Assembly: GCF_041734735.1 (NCBI RefSeq)
Contig: NC_134882.1
Span: 25,776,699 to 25,840,698, forward strand
Reading direction: 5' to 3'
Length of the DNA stretch: 64,000 nt
DNA from: Babylonia areolata
Taxonomy: Eukaryota > Mollusca > Gastropoda > Neogastropoda > Buccinidae
The notes below the pieces were generated by a model. That model was not told the DNA's origin. It saw only the letters and a program-made list of their open reading frames with translations, and searched no databases. The position numbers and the translations under genes are program-made. Of this stretch, positions 1-11,935 are shown piece by piece (positions within the stretch are counted from its first letter, which is position 1; every line of letters starts with the position of its first letter).

Positions 1-1937
1 CCCTGATCACTGACAAGGATGGCATCCTTGAGAGATGGGCTGAACACTCTGACAGTGTACTGAACCGCCCTTCCACCATCAATAATGAAGCCATCGACCG
101 ACTCCCCCAGGTGCCAGTAAGTGAGTCGTTGGATGCCATTCCAACTTTGGAGGAGACCCAGAAAGCTATCCGTCTGATATCCAATGGCAAAGCCCCTGGC
201 TCAGACTCCATCCCAGCTGAGGTCTACAAAGAAGGTGGAATGGCGCTGACTGAGAAGCTTCATCAGCTGTTCCAGCTCATCTGGCAGCATGAGGCAGTTC
301 CACAGGACTTCAAAGACGCTTCCATCATACACCTGTACAAGCGCAAAGGAAATTGTCAGGCCTGTGACAACCATTGTGGAATATCACTGCTGTCCGTCGC
401 AAGCAAGACTGGCCAGAGTGCTACTCAACCGTCTCATAGTGCACCTTGAGCAAAGTCTCCTACCAGAGAGCCAGTGTGGCTTCCGGAAAGAAAGCGGGAC
501 TATCGACATGGTGTTTGCTGCCAGGCAGCTTCAGGAGAAATGTCAGGAACAGAACGCCGACCTTTACTCCACCTATGTCGATCTGACGAAGGCCTTCGAT
601 ACTGTTAGCAGAGATGGCCTTTGGAGAATCATGGCGAAGTACGGATGTCCCAGAAAGTTCATCACCATCATACGGCAACTACACGATGGGATGCTGGCCT
701 GAGTCCAAGACAACAGAGAGACTTCAGAACCATTCCCTGTCTCCAACGGAGTCAAGCAAGGGTGTGTTCTTGCCCCCACCCTGTTCAGTCTCATGTTTTC
801 AGCCATGCTGACAGATGCCTTCAGAGACACTGATGTAGGCATTGGCATCAGGTACTGCACAGATGGCTCACTCTTCAACCTCAGGAGGCTTCAAGCAAAA
901 ACCAAGGTGAGGACAGACACCGTCAATGACTTCCTGTTTGCTGATGACTGCGCTCTCAACGCTGCCTCCGAAGCTGACATGCAACACAATGTCAACAAGT
1001 TCTCTGCTGCCTGTGACAACTTTGGCCTCACAATCAGCACAAAGAAGACTGAGGTGATGCACCAGCCAGCTCCAGGAAAGCCTTACGTTGAACCAAACAT
1101 CTTCATCAACAGGCAACGACTGAACGCGGTGGACAAGTTCACATACCTGGGCAGTACACTCTCTCGCACAGTTGTCATCGACGACGAGGTGAATGCCAGA
1201 CTCGCCAAAGCCAGCGCTGCCTTCGGCAGACTCCATAAGAACGTTTGGAACAGGAGAGGCATCACCCTGGAGACGAAGCTCAAAGTATACAAGGCCATAG
1301 TTCTCACCACACTGCTCTATGGATGGGAATCATGGACGGTCTACAAAACGCCACGCCAAAAAGCTGAACCACTTCCACACCACCAGCCTCAGAAAGCTTC
1401 TTGGCATAAAGTGGCAAGAGAAGATCCCTGACACAGAGGTGCTCACTCGTGCAAACTTGCCCAGCATCTACACCATCTTGATGCAGGCCCAGCTGTGCTG
1501 GGCAGGCCATGTGGTTCGCATGCCAGACCACCGGCTCCCCAAGAAACTGCTGTATGGCGAACTCCAACACGGCAAGCGCTCCCATGGAGGCCAAAAGAAG
1601 CGCTTCAAAGACACTCTGAAAGCTTCCCTGAAGGCCTTCAACATCAGCCATGACACATGGGAGCTGAATGCAATGGACAGACCAAAGTGGCGTTCAGCTG
1701 TCCACAAAGGCGCCAAATCCTGTGAGGCCAATAGAATCGCTGTAGCAGAGCAACGCAGACAGGCCAGGAAAAGCAGTGCCAGCAAGTCCCCGACAGCCGC
1801 CACCATCCCCTGTCCACACTGCGTCAGAACCTTCCGGGCGCGGATTGGCCTGACCAGTCATCTGCGCACCCATAGAGCCCAACCTACCCACCCCCAGGAT
1901 GACTAGATGGTCCTCGTCGATCCCGACGGACGAACCA
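1..1937 (+). mobile_element. LINE (copy 1), 5' part outside window; RT plus C-terminal C2H2 tail, decayed
   Basis: This is the 3' part of a non-LTR retrotransposon whose endonuclease end is cut off by the window edge. In order it shows the RT N-terminal block GKAPGSDSIPAEVYK (about 190-235), GFRKES and the motif-A block YVDLTKAFDTVSR (about 575-615), GVKQGCVLAPTLFSLMFSA (about 750-800), FADDCAL (about 940), the late block HAKKLNHFHTT and a C-terminal C-x2-C-x12-H-x3-H finger (about 1810-1875) before a stop near 1905. Reading needs frame changes near 405 and near 1345 and crosses a TGA at 700-702 where the young copies read CGA, so it is a dead copy. It is clearly more diverged than the two copies at 50.8-54.3 kb and 60.4-64 kb. 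The family is the one often annotated as craniofacial-development-protein-2-like endonuclease/RT. An RTE-type clade is likely but not proven here. Confidence 0.9.
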
Positions 1938-2505
1938 CACATACTGCTGTGAAACATGGACGACGTATCACCGTCACATTCAACAACTTGAGCAGTTTCA
2001 CCAGAGATGCCTACAAAAGATCCTCGGCATAAAGTGGCAAGACAGGGTCTCCAACCTCCAGGTCCTAGAGAGGAGTGGCCTGCCCAGCATCGAAAGCCTG
2101 CTGATCCAGTGCCAGCTACGTTGGACAAGACATGTTGTCCGTATGACAGACAGCAGGATCCCGAAGATGCTTTTGTACGGCCAGCTCAAAGCCTGTGACA
2201 TAGACATCGCTAGTACTTCCTGGGAAACTGATGCCCTTGACCACTCTCGATGGAGGATGCTTTATTCTAGTGGCATAAAGACGTTTGAAAACAAGAGAAC
2301 GTTGGCCATTAAGGAGAAGCGTGAGCGAAGGAAGCAGGGCTCAACTTCTGAGGACGTTTTCCCTTGCAACACATGTGGGAAGTGCTACGCATCCAGAATC
2401 GGCCTCTTCTCCCATATGAGGACACACACTGACAGATAAGCCTGCCTGCCTACTGATCCATCGGTCCAATGGGAGACTCCATCATCACGATGGGACATCC
2501 TCCCC
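1938..2505 (+). mobile_element. LINE (copy 1b), C-terminal fragment of a second, related subfamily
   Basis: Directly after the 3' end of copy 1 the same C-terminal domain starts again in a different version: CCETWTTYHRHIQQLEQFHQ near 1950-2005, then GIKWQDR, LPSIESLLIQCQLRW, RIPKMLLYGQLK, and a finger of spacing C-x2-C-x12-H-x3-H ending at about 2430, stop at 2437-2439. About 20 codons are missing after LYGQLK compared with copy 1 (the KRSHGGQKK segment). The following 60 bases resemble the short 3' UTR of this family. It is a separate, 5'-truncated insertion or the remnant of an older copy into which copy 1 inserted; which one cannot be decided by eye. Confidence 0.8.
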
Positions 2506-3060
2506 TAAGTCTCTTTCATCTCATCAAAAGTCTCCATTGGTGTGCGGCCTCTCAAGTACAGAAATTTGATGACAATTCTGCATTCAACTGGCTCCATTAT
2601 CACACCTTACTCCACTATTGCACATGTAAAAGAGAAACTGCTGTGAGTTCTGAGATGTAAATTATCGTGTGAACTACAGATATGTATCATTGTACAGGTG
2701 CAGTTTCAGCCTCCTACAATAACCTGAAGGAAGTCAAAGGAACATCCCTCATACTCCATGATGTTCCTGCTGATTCTTCTCCTTACTAGAAGTATGACAT
2801 TCAAACTGATTCTTCTCCTTACTGTACAGCATTCTGATTCTTTTTGTTACTGTATTACATTCCTTCTGCACTGTATTCCAACTGATTATTCACCTTGTTT
2901 TTTCTATGATTTTGGCACATTGCTCTTGAGGCACATGCAATACCAACCTGACTTTATTGTTGCAGAAGCGAGTGTTGCGGTGTGGGGCATTGATGTAGAT
3001 AGCCCGGAGAGGCTGTTGGGCCGGGGCCTCTGAGTTCTGTCCATCATCCATGTGGCGGTA
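2506..3060. other. No gene seen
   Basis: AT-rich unique-looking sequence with two short direct repeats of a ctgattcttctccttact motif (about 2768-2823). I see no exon or repeat family I can name. Confidence 0.5.
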
Positions 3061-3065
3061 ATCTG

Positions 3066-3066
<1 letters not shown>

Positions 3067-3116
<50 letters not shown>

Positions 3117-3149
3117 GCACAGGCACATACACACACGCACACACATGCA
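3067..3149. repeat. (CA)n microsatellite
   Basis: About 45 bases of pure CA repeat followed by an interrupted CA/CGCA stretch. Long cysteine- and valine-rich reading frames here are only translations of the repeat. Confidence 0.95.
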
Positions 3150-3283
3150 CTGCAATAAAGTCTGCACTTTAAAGTTTGCAGCATGCATAAAGAACACATA
3201 AAATAAAAAACATGGCAACAAGAGGGCTGCCACGTGGAAAAATACACTTTGGTATTACAACAAATACACTGGCGGGCCAAAAA

Positions 3284-3285
3284 AA

Positions 3286-3336
<51 letters not shown>

Positions 3337-3397
3337 TTTATATCTATCTGTCAATATACATATATATTATATATGTATATTGACAGATAGATATAAA

Positions 3398-3486
<89 letters not shown>
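3284..3486. repeat. (TA)n tracts joined by a long perfect palindrome
   Basis: Two TA tracts (about 3284-3325 and 3409-3484) flank a perfect inverted repeat centred near 3368. Each arm contains CACACATTTATATCTATCTG, then TCAATATACATATATA, and its complement. Including the TA tracts each arm is roughly 80 bases. A (GATA)n/(GACA)n tract follows at 3507-3556. Confidence 0.9.
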
Positions 3487-3599
3487 ACACACATACATCT
3501 GTATAAGTAGATAGATGGATAGATAGATAGATAGACAGATAGATATAGATATATGGCACTGCACTTTGGCGACACACTCTCCCCAGGGAAACAGCTAAA

Positions 3600-5170
3600 A
3601 ACTGATACAGATAAGTAATCTGTTTTGAAAAAAAGTAGTGTGTCTCACCTGGATAGAGAAATAATCTGTTCTACTTATAACAAAAAGTAATACATCTCAC
3701 CTGGCAGTTTGTTGATTCATTACCAACCACACCCCTGACTTTTATTTCAATGTGTTTGAACATTTAATTACGTACTACTAATTAACAAAAAAAATTAGTA
3801 ATTCCTGTTCCAAAGAAAATTTCTGAAAACAGAAACCATAGGTCTCTCAACAAGACTGCAAAAAAAGAAAAAAACTGTAAAGAAGAAAAACAAAAACAAA
3901 AACAACGAGAGGCAAGGCCTTCAAGACTCACTTGTGATACACTTTTAAAAAAAATCCAAGCTTTTTATGTATTGAGTATAATTTCAAAATGTAGTGTTTA
4001 AGATGAGAAAGATCAGTTTAACGCAAATTAAGTCCCCTGGTATTAATTACAGAGTAATTTCCCTTTTTTACTATCTGCACCAAAAACGTTTGCAAAATAA
4101 AATAAAAAACTTCCATGCTTAGCAAAAGAAGTTCCTGTTTGAACAAAAAATGATAATAATGACTGCTCTTGTTGTTGGGTCAGAGTATCAGATCAAAGTG
4201 CCAAGTTTAGAGAATACAAAAAATATAAAAATAACAGTAAATGCAGTTTGCATATAATTAGGCTTCTTTTTTTTTTTTTTTTTTTTTTTTTTTGTGCCCA
4301 TCCCAGAGGTGCAATATTGTTTTAAACAAGATGACTGGAAAGAACTGAATTTTTCCTATTTTTATGCCTAATTTGGTGTCAACTGACAAAGTCTTTGCAG
4401 AGAAAATGTCAATGTTTAAGTTTACCACGGACACACAGACACACACACACAGACAACCAAACACCGGGTTAAAACACAGACTCACTTTGTTTACACAAGT
4501 GAGTCAAAAACAAAAAGGGGGGAGGGGGGAACCCTGTCACCAAGATTACTGGGTCTGATCTAGCGTACCTGTATGCACTACCACCAGCTACCCAGAATGG
4601 CAAAGTCAATCAGTCAGGATGAATCCCATCTAGCTTTGAGAATTTCACAGGTGCTCCCAGTGAGTCATTAGTACCTACGTATTTGAACTAAAACCAATTT
4701 CTTAGATGCTTGCCTAGGGCTGTTAATACAGAAGTATAAGAACTAAAACCAACTGTTTCACCTACAGCTTGACTTCCAAAACTTAAACAATCAATGCTCT
4801 CTCTCTTGAACCAACACTATATGAATAGAAGAGATTTCTACAACCAGCAAACAATATGTTGGAGACCCAGTCATTGGTCCAAGGTGTAATGTGTAACATG
4901 TAACGTATTTCAGAAGTACATGCATATTAATGCACTGTGTGTATGTGTGTGTGTGCATGCGTGTGCAGTAAGTGATCCTGAGAATATGAGTGTGAGTGCA
5001 CTCACTGATAATAAGTGATATGCTTTGCTGTGAAATATATCATTCAGTTTAGTCCTCTTCTCTGTATACAGTAGTCACCAGTTGGCACTTTTTGACAACA
5101 GACAACGGCATATAATCAAAACCACCCACTGTTTTTGTATCATGTTGGCAAAATAGCTGATTCTGAAAAC
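3600..5170. other. No gene seen; AT-rich
   Basis: A-rich tracts (about 3845-3905), a 31-base T run (about 4265-4293), a short CA tract (about 4428-4455) and otherwise unremarkable intergenic-type sequence. No exon is supported. Confidence 0.5.
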
Positions 5171-5172
5171 CT

Positions 5173-5387
5173 ATCATCCGATTCTGTAACTAACAGAATC
5201 TCTCTTTCAAAATGGCTAAAATGAGGAGTTATAAAGTCAGTGCCCTCAAAACAACCCCTCATTCCAGTGCAAATCAGTTTCCATGGTTAAACCCTGAAAT
5301 GGCCTTGTGTTGTCAGCTGGGCTTTAAGCAACATAATTTGATTTTATATGAAAGAGAGATTCTGTTAGTTACAGAGTCAGATGATGA
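5173..5387. mobile_element. MITE-like element with about 37-bp terminal inverted repeats
   Basis: The left end (about 5173-5209) and the right end (about 5351-5387) are inverted copies: both read CTGTAACTAACAGAATCTCT into the element on opposite strands, with only two or three mismatches over 37 bases. The inner 140 bases have no coding capacity. This is the layout of a non-autonomous DNA transposon or fold-back element. No target duplication can be called with certainty because the right flank is a GAT-rich run. Confidence 0.7.
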
Positions 5388-5495
5388 TGATTTTTGTGTA
5401 GAGTTTTTATTTTTGTTATATTTTACTCATGTAATGTGCCTTGAGTATTACTGTAATTTACTGAAAGGCGCAATATAAATAAACTATCATTATTA
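5388..5495 (+). mobile_element. LINE 3'-end-like fragment
   Basis: The stretch containing gtgccttgagtatt, then aaaggcgcaatataaataaa and an ATT-rich tail has the form of CR1/L2-type LINE 3' ends (a short GCGC stem before a short-repeat tail). No coding part remains next to it. Confidence 0.45.
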
Positions 5496-6005
5496 TTTGG
5501 ATACTTATATAATGCATATCCTCAGTCAGAGACCAAGCTCTAAGCACTTTACAAACACTAGGTCATTTACACAACAGGGTAGAGCCGACTGACGGCTGCA
5601 ACTGGGCGCTCATCATTCATTTCTTGTTTCATTCAATTAGATTTCAGGCACACACACATACACACTCAGACAGACATGTAACATTTTACGTGTATGACCA
5701 ATTTATTTACCCCGCCATGTAGGCAGCCATACTCCGTTTTCAGGAGTGTGCATGATGGGTATGTTCTTGTTTCCATAACCCACCGAACGCTGACATGGAT
5801 TACAGGATCTTTAACATGCGTATTTGATATTCTGCGTGCGTATACACAGGAAGGGGGTTCAGGCACAAACAGGTCGCACATATGTTGACCTGGGAGATTG
5901 GAAAAATCTCCACCCTTCACCCACCAGGTGCTGTTACCAAGATTCGAACCTGGACCCTCAGACTGGAAGTCCAACGCTTTAACCACTCGGCTATTGTGCC
6001 CGTGT
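5490..6005 (-). mobile_element. SINE family 1, near full length
   Basis: On the minus strand the element starts at about 6005 with a tRNA-like head: A box TAGCCGAGTGGTTAAAGC and B box GGTTCGAATCTTGG. It continues with the long shared body (GGTGGGTGAAGGGTGGAGAT, CTGTAATCCATGTCAGCGTT, ATGGCGGGGTAAATAAATTG) and ends near 5490 in an ATT-rich tail. The same body occurs at 28.2, 36.8, 47.1, 54.8 and 56.7 kb in this window, which defines it as a dispersed family. The head resembles Leu/Ser-type tRNAs but it is not a tRNA gene. Confidence 0.85.
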
Positions 6006-6261
6006 GATGATAGGTGAAGTAAACAAATCTTAAGAAAATGTGACAAGGGAGCAGATCCAGATGATTATGTCCAGGTGTGGGAGCTGTCAACTGAAAAAAT
6101 CCAAACAGAACAAAAGTGTTCTCGTGAAACTAAGTTCAAAATTGAGTTTTCACTCACGCGGACAGGTGAACCAAATCAATGTGCAAAGTCTACCTCCTCC
6201 TTTTCTTTCTGTCTTTCACGTCTTTATCAATCGCTCTTATCACGATCGCATGTTAACTTGC

Positions 6262-6318
6262 ACACACACACACACACACATACACATCAACACTCACACA
6301 CACAGTGACAGACAGCAG

Positions 6319-6350
<32 letters not shown>

Positions 6351-6500
6351 TCTTAATTAAATTAATTTTATTGCTTACAGTTTTATGCAACAATGAGTTT
6401 GAATCCTCATTTTACTTGTTCACACACACACACACACACACACACATCCACACACTCACGGTCATCCCACATAAATACACACACATACACAGAGACTGAG
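6262..6500. repeat. (CA)n and (GA)n microsatellites
   Basis: CA tracts at about 6259-6304 and 6421-6447, a GA tract at about 6319-6350 and a second mixed CA tract to 6492. Confidence 0.9.
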
Positions 6501-7430
6501 AGAGCAAGAGAGAAAAAAAGAGTGCTAGTGAAGAACATTACCCATTCCCTGCCCATTAACAGTAATGTACATAGGCTGCCTTGCCCATTACCGGTAATTC
6601 CACTACTGAGCATGACATATATCTCTAAACCCCATGCAAATCAATGAGAATAAAATGAAGAACCAGAACAATAAACACAACCAGAATGCAATCAAAGAAA
6701 GACGACAAAAGCTGTCAAAAAAGAACTGCATTACTGAACCTGAACACTGCTGACAAGATGCACTAGGACACAAAGAAAATGGGCTGTCAAAGGATGACTG
6801 TCCAGCTTTTGTCATTGCCTCATCCCACCCCAAGCCCATCCCCTCTCTCGGTCTCCACTGCTATCACAGGGAGGACAACTCTGTACTGGTTTGTATTCAA
6901 TTCCCACAGATTTCAGGGACCTGAGCACCAAGCTCCCAGTCCAAAACATTGTTTGAGTTTGAATCAGACTTTATGTTCTGGCTGCACCATCTTAATGTGT
7001 TGTCGTTCTTGGTGGTGTCAATGCAGTGTTGTATTAATTTAAATACTCTTTCTTTTCTGGCACAACAGATTTCTTTGTGTGAACAGTATCAGGTTTCTTC
7101 CCCTCCTCCCACTTTCCAGGGATGGTTATCCCCTGTTGGCAATATCACTTGAGGTGAGTGTCAACATTAAACCTGAATGTAAAATCTCATAGATTTTCCA
7201 TAAAAACACCACCAACATGCCACATGCAGATGGGAAAGGTTGCTCCTCCCTGTCTGTTTAAGGGGTGGAGTGGGGCTGTGGGGAAGGAAATGAGGGGGCA
7301 AGGGGTCAGAGGATGGAGCACATGCTGATACCAGTGATGGACCTTGCTCGGTGGGTTCCATGGGTGCACCGTAGTTGATCCCATCAATTGATGTACTTAT
7401 GTCAATGCCTGTAACAGGTCGCGTCAGCTC
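6501..7430. other. No gene seen; a short fragment of SINE family 2 at about 7055-7150
   Basis: Mostly unassigned sequence. The bases near 7062-7085 (acaacagatttctttgtgtg) match the start of the body of the second SINE family seen at 11.5-11.9 kb. Confidence 0.4.
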
Positions 7431-7434
7431 TCTC

Positions 7435-7700
7435 CATGGATCACCTCTGTCTGTACTGTACTGTACTGTATTGTACTACTCGATGTCACAACATATTTCT
7501 CCGTGTTAAACTCGGGCTGCTGTCCCTGGGGTGAGTGTCACCACAGTGCAGCGCCACCACTCCACATGCAACTGCAGGCATTGTCAGCTGTCTTTGTCAG
7601 AGGTGTACTGAATCACCCCCTGCCCACCCCACCCCCCACCCCCACCCACACACCATTTTGTTGGGTGCCTTTGCACCTACGCATCTTACCAAATGAATGG
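7435..7700 (-). mobile_element. SINE family 2 fragment
   Basis: It has a pentameric (TGTAC/TTGTA)n tail at about 7450-7485, then the family body: cacaacatatttctccgtgt, the CTGGGGTGAGTGTCACCAC part and the GCAGCGCCACC part. It shares this order with the longer copy at 11.4-11.9 kb. The tRNA-like end is not recognisable. Confidence 0.55.
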
Positions 7701-7804
7701 GCTGAAAAAGCTGCCCAAAAATGTGCAAATAAGGAAATACAGGAAGCATACATTTGGATTCTCTGCTTTCTGTCAGATATTTATATTCTATTAGAAAAAA
7801 GATT

Positions 7805-7918
7805 CATGAGATTCTTCTTCTTCGTTCATGGGCTGCAACTCATATACATGCTTTTATGTGTATTCATGACCATTTTTACCCCGCCATGTAGGCAGCCATA
7901 CTCTGTTTTCAGGGATGA
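7805..7918 (-). mobile_element. SINE family 1 fragment (tail side)
   Basis: Reading the minus strand: the part with TGGCTGCCTACATGGCGGGG, then the GTTGCAGCCCATGAACGAAG tail with a GAAGAA end. This is the alternative tail also present at 37.3 and 57.0 kb. The head half is absent. Confidence 0.7.
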
Positions 7919-8481
7919 ATGATGAGATAAGAACAGAGGTTTAGAAAAGCAGTTCGTTACACTTCAAGAAAGTGCCCAAAAAGTGCATGTGAAGTTCATA
8001 ATGTTTTTCAGTTTTACCCTCACTACAGTATATCAAAATTAAGACAGATCATCTCACTACTTTATCATAGGATAAAACTAAATGCTTTTAAAACTAAATA
8101 TAGCAAAATGTCAAATATTACTGTTGAGGACTATTCTCAAATACACATGTAGTAGTGATGTACTCTTTGAATGTCAGGCCTTAAATCCCTTTTTACCTGG
8201 ATTTTTGGAAAAATTGTTTAAAGATGTTGTGGATAATTTTGTACAGCTGTTAGAAATTTTTGAAAGTTTGCTTCACAGTCCAGCTGGACATATGATTTAA
8301 TTAAGTTAACAGTTAGCTATGTTCTTGGCTCTAGCTCCTTTGTACATGATTTTTTTCCCTGTCTAAAATCACAATTTGTGGATAGATATTAAACTGAAAA
8401 AATACACACACACACAAACACACACACATGCATTGTAAGTGTATCTCACTGTCTTAACTCAAATCTGGTTTCACCAGGCCT

Positions 8482-8512
<31 letters not shown>

Positions 8513-8760
8513 AAGACGTTTGGTTTGCCGCCACAACCTATGACCCAAACTAACAATTCAGCTGATTGATGAGGACTGAACCTGAGGTGGGAGGGTGTAT
8601 GGGGGGCGGGGGGATGGAGTTGGGACGCATGATGCACTCAGACCATACACTTTCACTTGTTCACTATGTGAATCACACATTGTTTCTTAATAATAACATA
8701 TATGTCAAACAGACACTTTGGAAGTGATCATCAAAATTACTGCAATTTCGAATTGTACAG
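7919..8760. other. No gene seen; short CA tracts
   Basis: Unassigned AT-rich sequence with CA tracts at about 8403-8428 and 8486-8513. Confidence 0.4.
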
Positions 8761-8862
8761 TATAAACAATAATCAATAATAATGATAATAATAATAGAAC
8801 TTATATGGTGCAAACTCCCTGTATAATCTCTAAGTGCCTCACATGAATTATGAAACAAGACA
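8761..8862 (+). mobile_element. SINE/LINE tail-like fragment
   Basis: An (AAT)n run followed by a segment resembling the ATT-side end of the dispersed families here (TTATATGGTGCAAACTCC, TCTAAGTGCCTCACATGAAT). Too short to assign to a family with certainty. Confidence 0.35.
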
Positions 8863-8959
8863 TGTAGTATTCAATAGTGCTTAATAACATACCCCTGCAC
8901 ATGAGAAAACACAAACGTTTATACACCAAGACAATACTACAAACTGCAGATATGAACAA

Positions 8960-9006
8960 TCACACACACACACACACATGCGCGCGCGCGCACGCGTGCG
9001 TGCGTG
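8960..9006. repeat. (CA)n-(CG)n alternating tract
   Basis: A CA repeat passes into about 30 bases of strictly alternating purine-pyrimidine rich in CG, the sequence type able to adopt Z-DNA. Confidence 0.85.
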
Positions 9007-9239
9007 ATAGAACAGTTCTTTATTTACCAAGTGTACCAGAGTCATGAGGAATAATGGTGTGAATGTACATAAAAAGGAACAAACATAAATAGAAATCATA
9101 CACCAACAGATACAGTAAAATTGTTGATGTGCTATCAATATGTGTAATTGTGCATGCACACTCAAACACACACACACATACACACGTTTTAACATAGGCC
9201 ACACATTGCACATTACATACAGACCCGGCTGATGACTAG

Positions 9240-10930
9240 ACCTTCATGTAAATGGTTGTGGATTGCTCAGTTCTCGTGAAACATACTGGGTTTGTTCGAA
9301 AGACAGGGCACTGACTGCTTTGGGGAAAAAGCTTTTGGTCCTTATACTTCTGTACTGATGACCCGATGGGAGCATTTCAAAAACCCAAAAAGCTGGATGT
9401 GATTTGTCCTGGCTGATTAATTTTGCTTTTCTGGGTAGCCGCTTATGATGTATGTCATCCAGATATGGTAGATCAGCCCTGGTCATCTTGGTGGCAATTT
9501 TTATGCTTCTGTTCAGAGCTGTGATTTCTGCCTAAGAAATGTTTCTGTACCAAACAGAAATAGCAAGGGTTAATTCATTTTCAATTACAACTCTTTTGAA
9601 ATTAACCATGATTTCTTTTTTTAATTCCAAACTGTTTAAGGCACCATAGAAAGTACAGGCACTGTTGTGCTTTCTTAACAATTTTTCCCCCATATTTTTC
9701 TCCAGTCTCAAATCATTAGAAATGATCAGTCCGAGAAACATAAATTCACTGATGATCTCTACTTGCTTGTCTTTAATGACAAGTGGTGAGGGGTCAGATT
9801 TCACTTGGTCTTCCTTAAATCTAAAATCATTTCTTTTGTTTTTGATACCTTGAATTCTTAGTTGTTTTGGACACACCGGCTGACATGTTCTTGTACTTCT
9901 TCCTATATTTTGACTTGTCACTGTTTGTAATCAGCCTTTCAAGGGTTGTATCACTGGCAAACTTAACCATGATGTTACATTCATCATGAGTTGCACATTC
10001 TTGTGTAAATAGTGAGCTGAACAGTGGGGATAGAACATATCCTTGTGGGGTGCCTATGCTGAGAATACAGGTGAAGAAGGTGAGGTAATCAACTTTAACA
10101 ATTTGCGATCTGCATCTTAGAAAATCTAGGATCCATGCACAAGCTGATTCAGGCAGCGAGAGGTTTTTCAATTTGAAATAGAGTTATGATGGTATTATTG
10201 TGATGAATGCAGAGCTGTAGTCAATGAAAAGATCCTAGCACAGCTGTTAGGATTTTTGAGATATCTGAGGATGTGGTAGAGACCTATGCAAATGGCATCT
10301 TCAACTGATCTGTTAACTCTGTAGGTGAACTAAAAGGGGTCAAAAGATGGGGGAATGCATGTTTTAGGAACTGCAGAATCAAGCCTTCAAATGTTTTCAT
10401 GATGACTGATGTTAAGGCTACAGGACGATAATCATTAAGACAACTAGGCTTTGCTTTCTTTGTAACAGGAAGGATTGTTGATTTCTTAAAGCAATGTGGC
10501 ACCAAATATGACTGAAGGGACATGTTAAAGTTATCAGTGAAGACACTAAACTTGATAGTTGGACTGCACACTTCCTCAAAAGGCCCGGTGAGATGTTGTC
10601 TGGGCAATGTTGTCAAGGCCAGCGGCTTCTCTCATTTATGATTTTCGGACAACTGAAGTGGCATTTGACTACATTCTCTAGAACAATGAAAGAGGGAGTG
10701 GAGGTAATACTGGATGCAACCACATCAGAAGCAGACAATGGTTTGTCAAATCTGGAGTAAAATGTATTTAGTTTGGTACAGTGCTGTCAGTGCTGTCAAC
10801 TGTCTGGTGGATTATTTTGTAATCAGTGATCAGTGATGTTCTGCAGTCTAGTCAACACCTTCCTAGAGTTGTTTCCAGACAAATCTTCTTCTAGTTTTAT
10901 CTTATATAAAAACTTTGCTTTCTTAATGCA
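9240..10930 (-). mobile_element. CR1-like LINE reverse transcriptase, heavily decayed
   Basis: Read from 10930 down, the minus strand gives successive pieces of a CR1/Rex1-type ORF2. These include NDYRPVALTSVIMKTFE (about 10390-10440), a GTPQGYVLSPL block (about 10020-10060), VKFASDTT (about 9940-9965) in place of the usual FADD box, and the late RT part FLGLIISNDLRLEKNMGEKL (about 9690-9750). A last piece contains ARADLPYLDD-like residues near 9470. The pieces lie in different frames, so the copy is old. The replaced second Asp of the FADD box alone would abolish RT activity. The N-terminal endonuclease is not visible. Confidence 0.75.
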
Positions 10931-11399
10931 TTTTCAACACCCCTTTTTGCTTGATTGTGGGCTTTTTTTTTTTTAATCATATGTTTCACGGAAAGCTCCA
11001 TCCTTTTCCTTTTTTTTGTGTGTGTGTGGTCTAACAGCGCTGTTACAGTACACCAAATTTTGTCATTCGCAAATATTTTTTATATTTCTTGTTGGTATGC
11101 ACACACTGTCACAGAAAGCAGTGTATCTACACACTGTCAGTATATCCATTTCATTCACTGGCAGAGTCCTTAAAAACACTCCAGTCTCTCGAATCAAACA
11201 ATTCTGCAATATATCCAGGGCAGGGACAGACCATTGTTTTACAGTTTTTACAACTGGTTTTTCAGTTTTTCATTATTGTTTGTATACTGGCACCAGATAC
11301 ACTGTGCTGTAATCAGATTGTCCCAAAGGTGCACAATGGATTAAGTGGTATGTCCTCTACACATGCGCAATCATGCTCATGCACACACACACACTGAGC

Positions 11400-11935
11400 A
11401 CATACACACACACACACTCATGCAGTGTATTGCATTACATTGCATTGCATTGTATTATTGTATTGTGTTGTATTGTATTGTATTGTATTGTATTGTCACC
11501 ACAGATTTCTCAGTGTGAAATTCCAGCTGATCTCCCCAGTTGTACTGTATTGAATGGTATTGCATGGTATTGCTTTGTCTTGTCTTGTCTTGTATTGTAT
11601 TGTATTACTTTTTGTAACCACAGATTTCTTTGTGTGAAATTCCAGCTGCTCACCACAGGGAGAGTGTGTCACTACAGTATAGCACCACCCATTTCTTTTT
11701 GTCTGCAATAGTAATCTATTTACTATCTAAGTGGATTTTTCAAAAGAAGGAACAACCCATTTTGTAGCCATGGGTTCTTTTACCATGTGCTAGGTGCATG
11801 CTCCAAAGGACTAACACTCAGAACACCACGAAAGATCTAGTGGAGAGGGAGTAAAATCCTGGTCTGTATACAAGTGACTCCAACATCAGGACAATCACTG
11901 CCTAAATGGGTGCATTAAAACAAGGCAACCACTCG
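11400..11935 (-). mobile_element. SINE family 2, with an internal tail duplication
   Basis: Two consecutive units of a (TTGTA)n pentamer tail plus the start of the body (ccacagatttct...gtgaaattccagct at about 11498-11532 and 11622-11655). The second unit continues through the whole body: a GAGAGTGTGTCACTACAGTA part, TCTAAGTGGATTTTTCAAAA, GTAGCCATGGGTTCTTTTAC, GTGCTAGGTGCATGCTCC and ATCTAGTGGAGAGGGAGTAA. In related elements I know from molluscs a tRNA-like head follows; here that end (about 11870-11935) is too diverged to show box B. Confidence 0.65.

Noticed and set aside
3044-3577. Tyr/Ile- and Cys/Val-rich frames
   Set aside because: Translations of TA and CA microsatellites.
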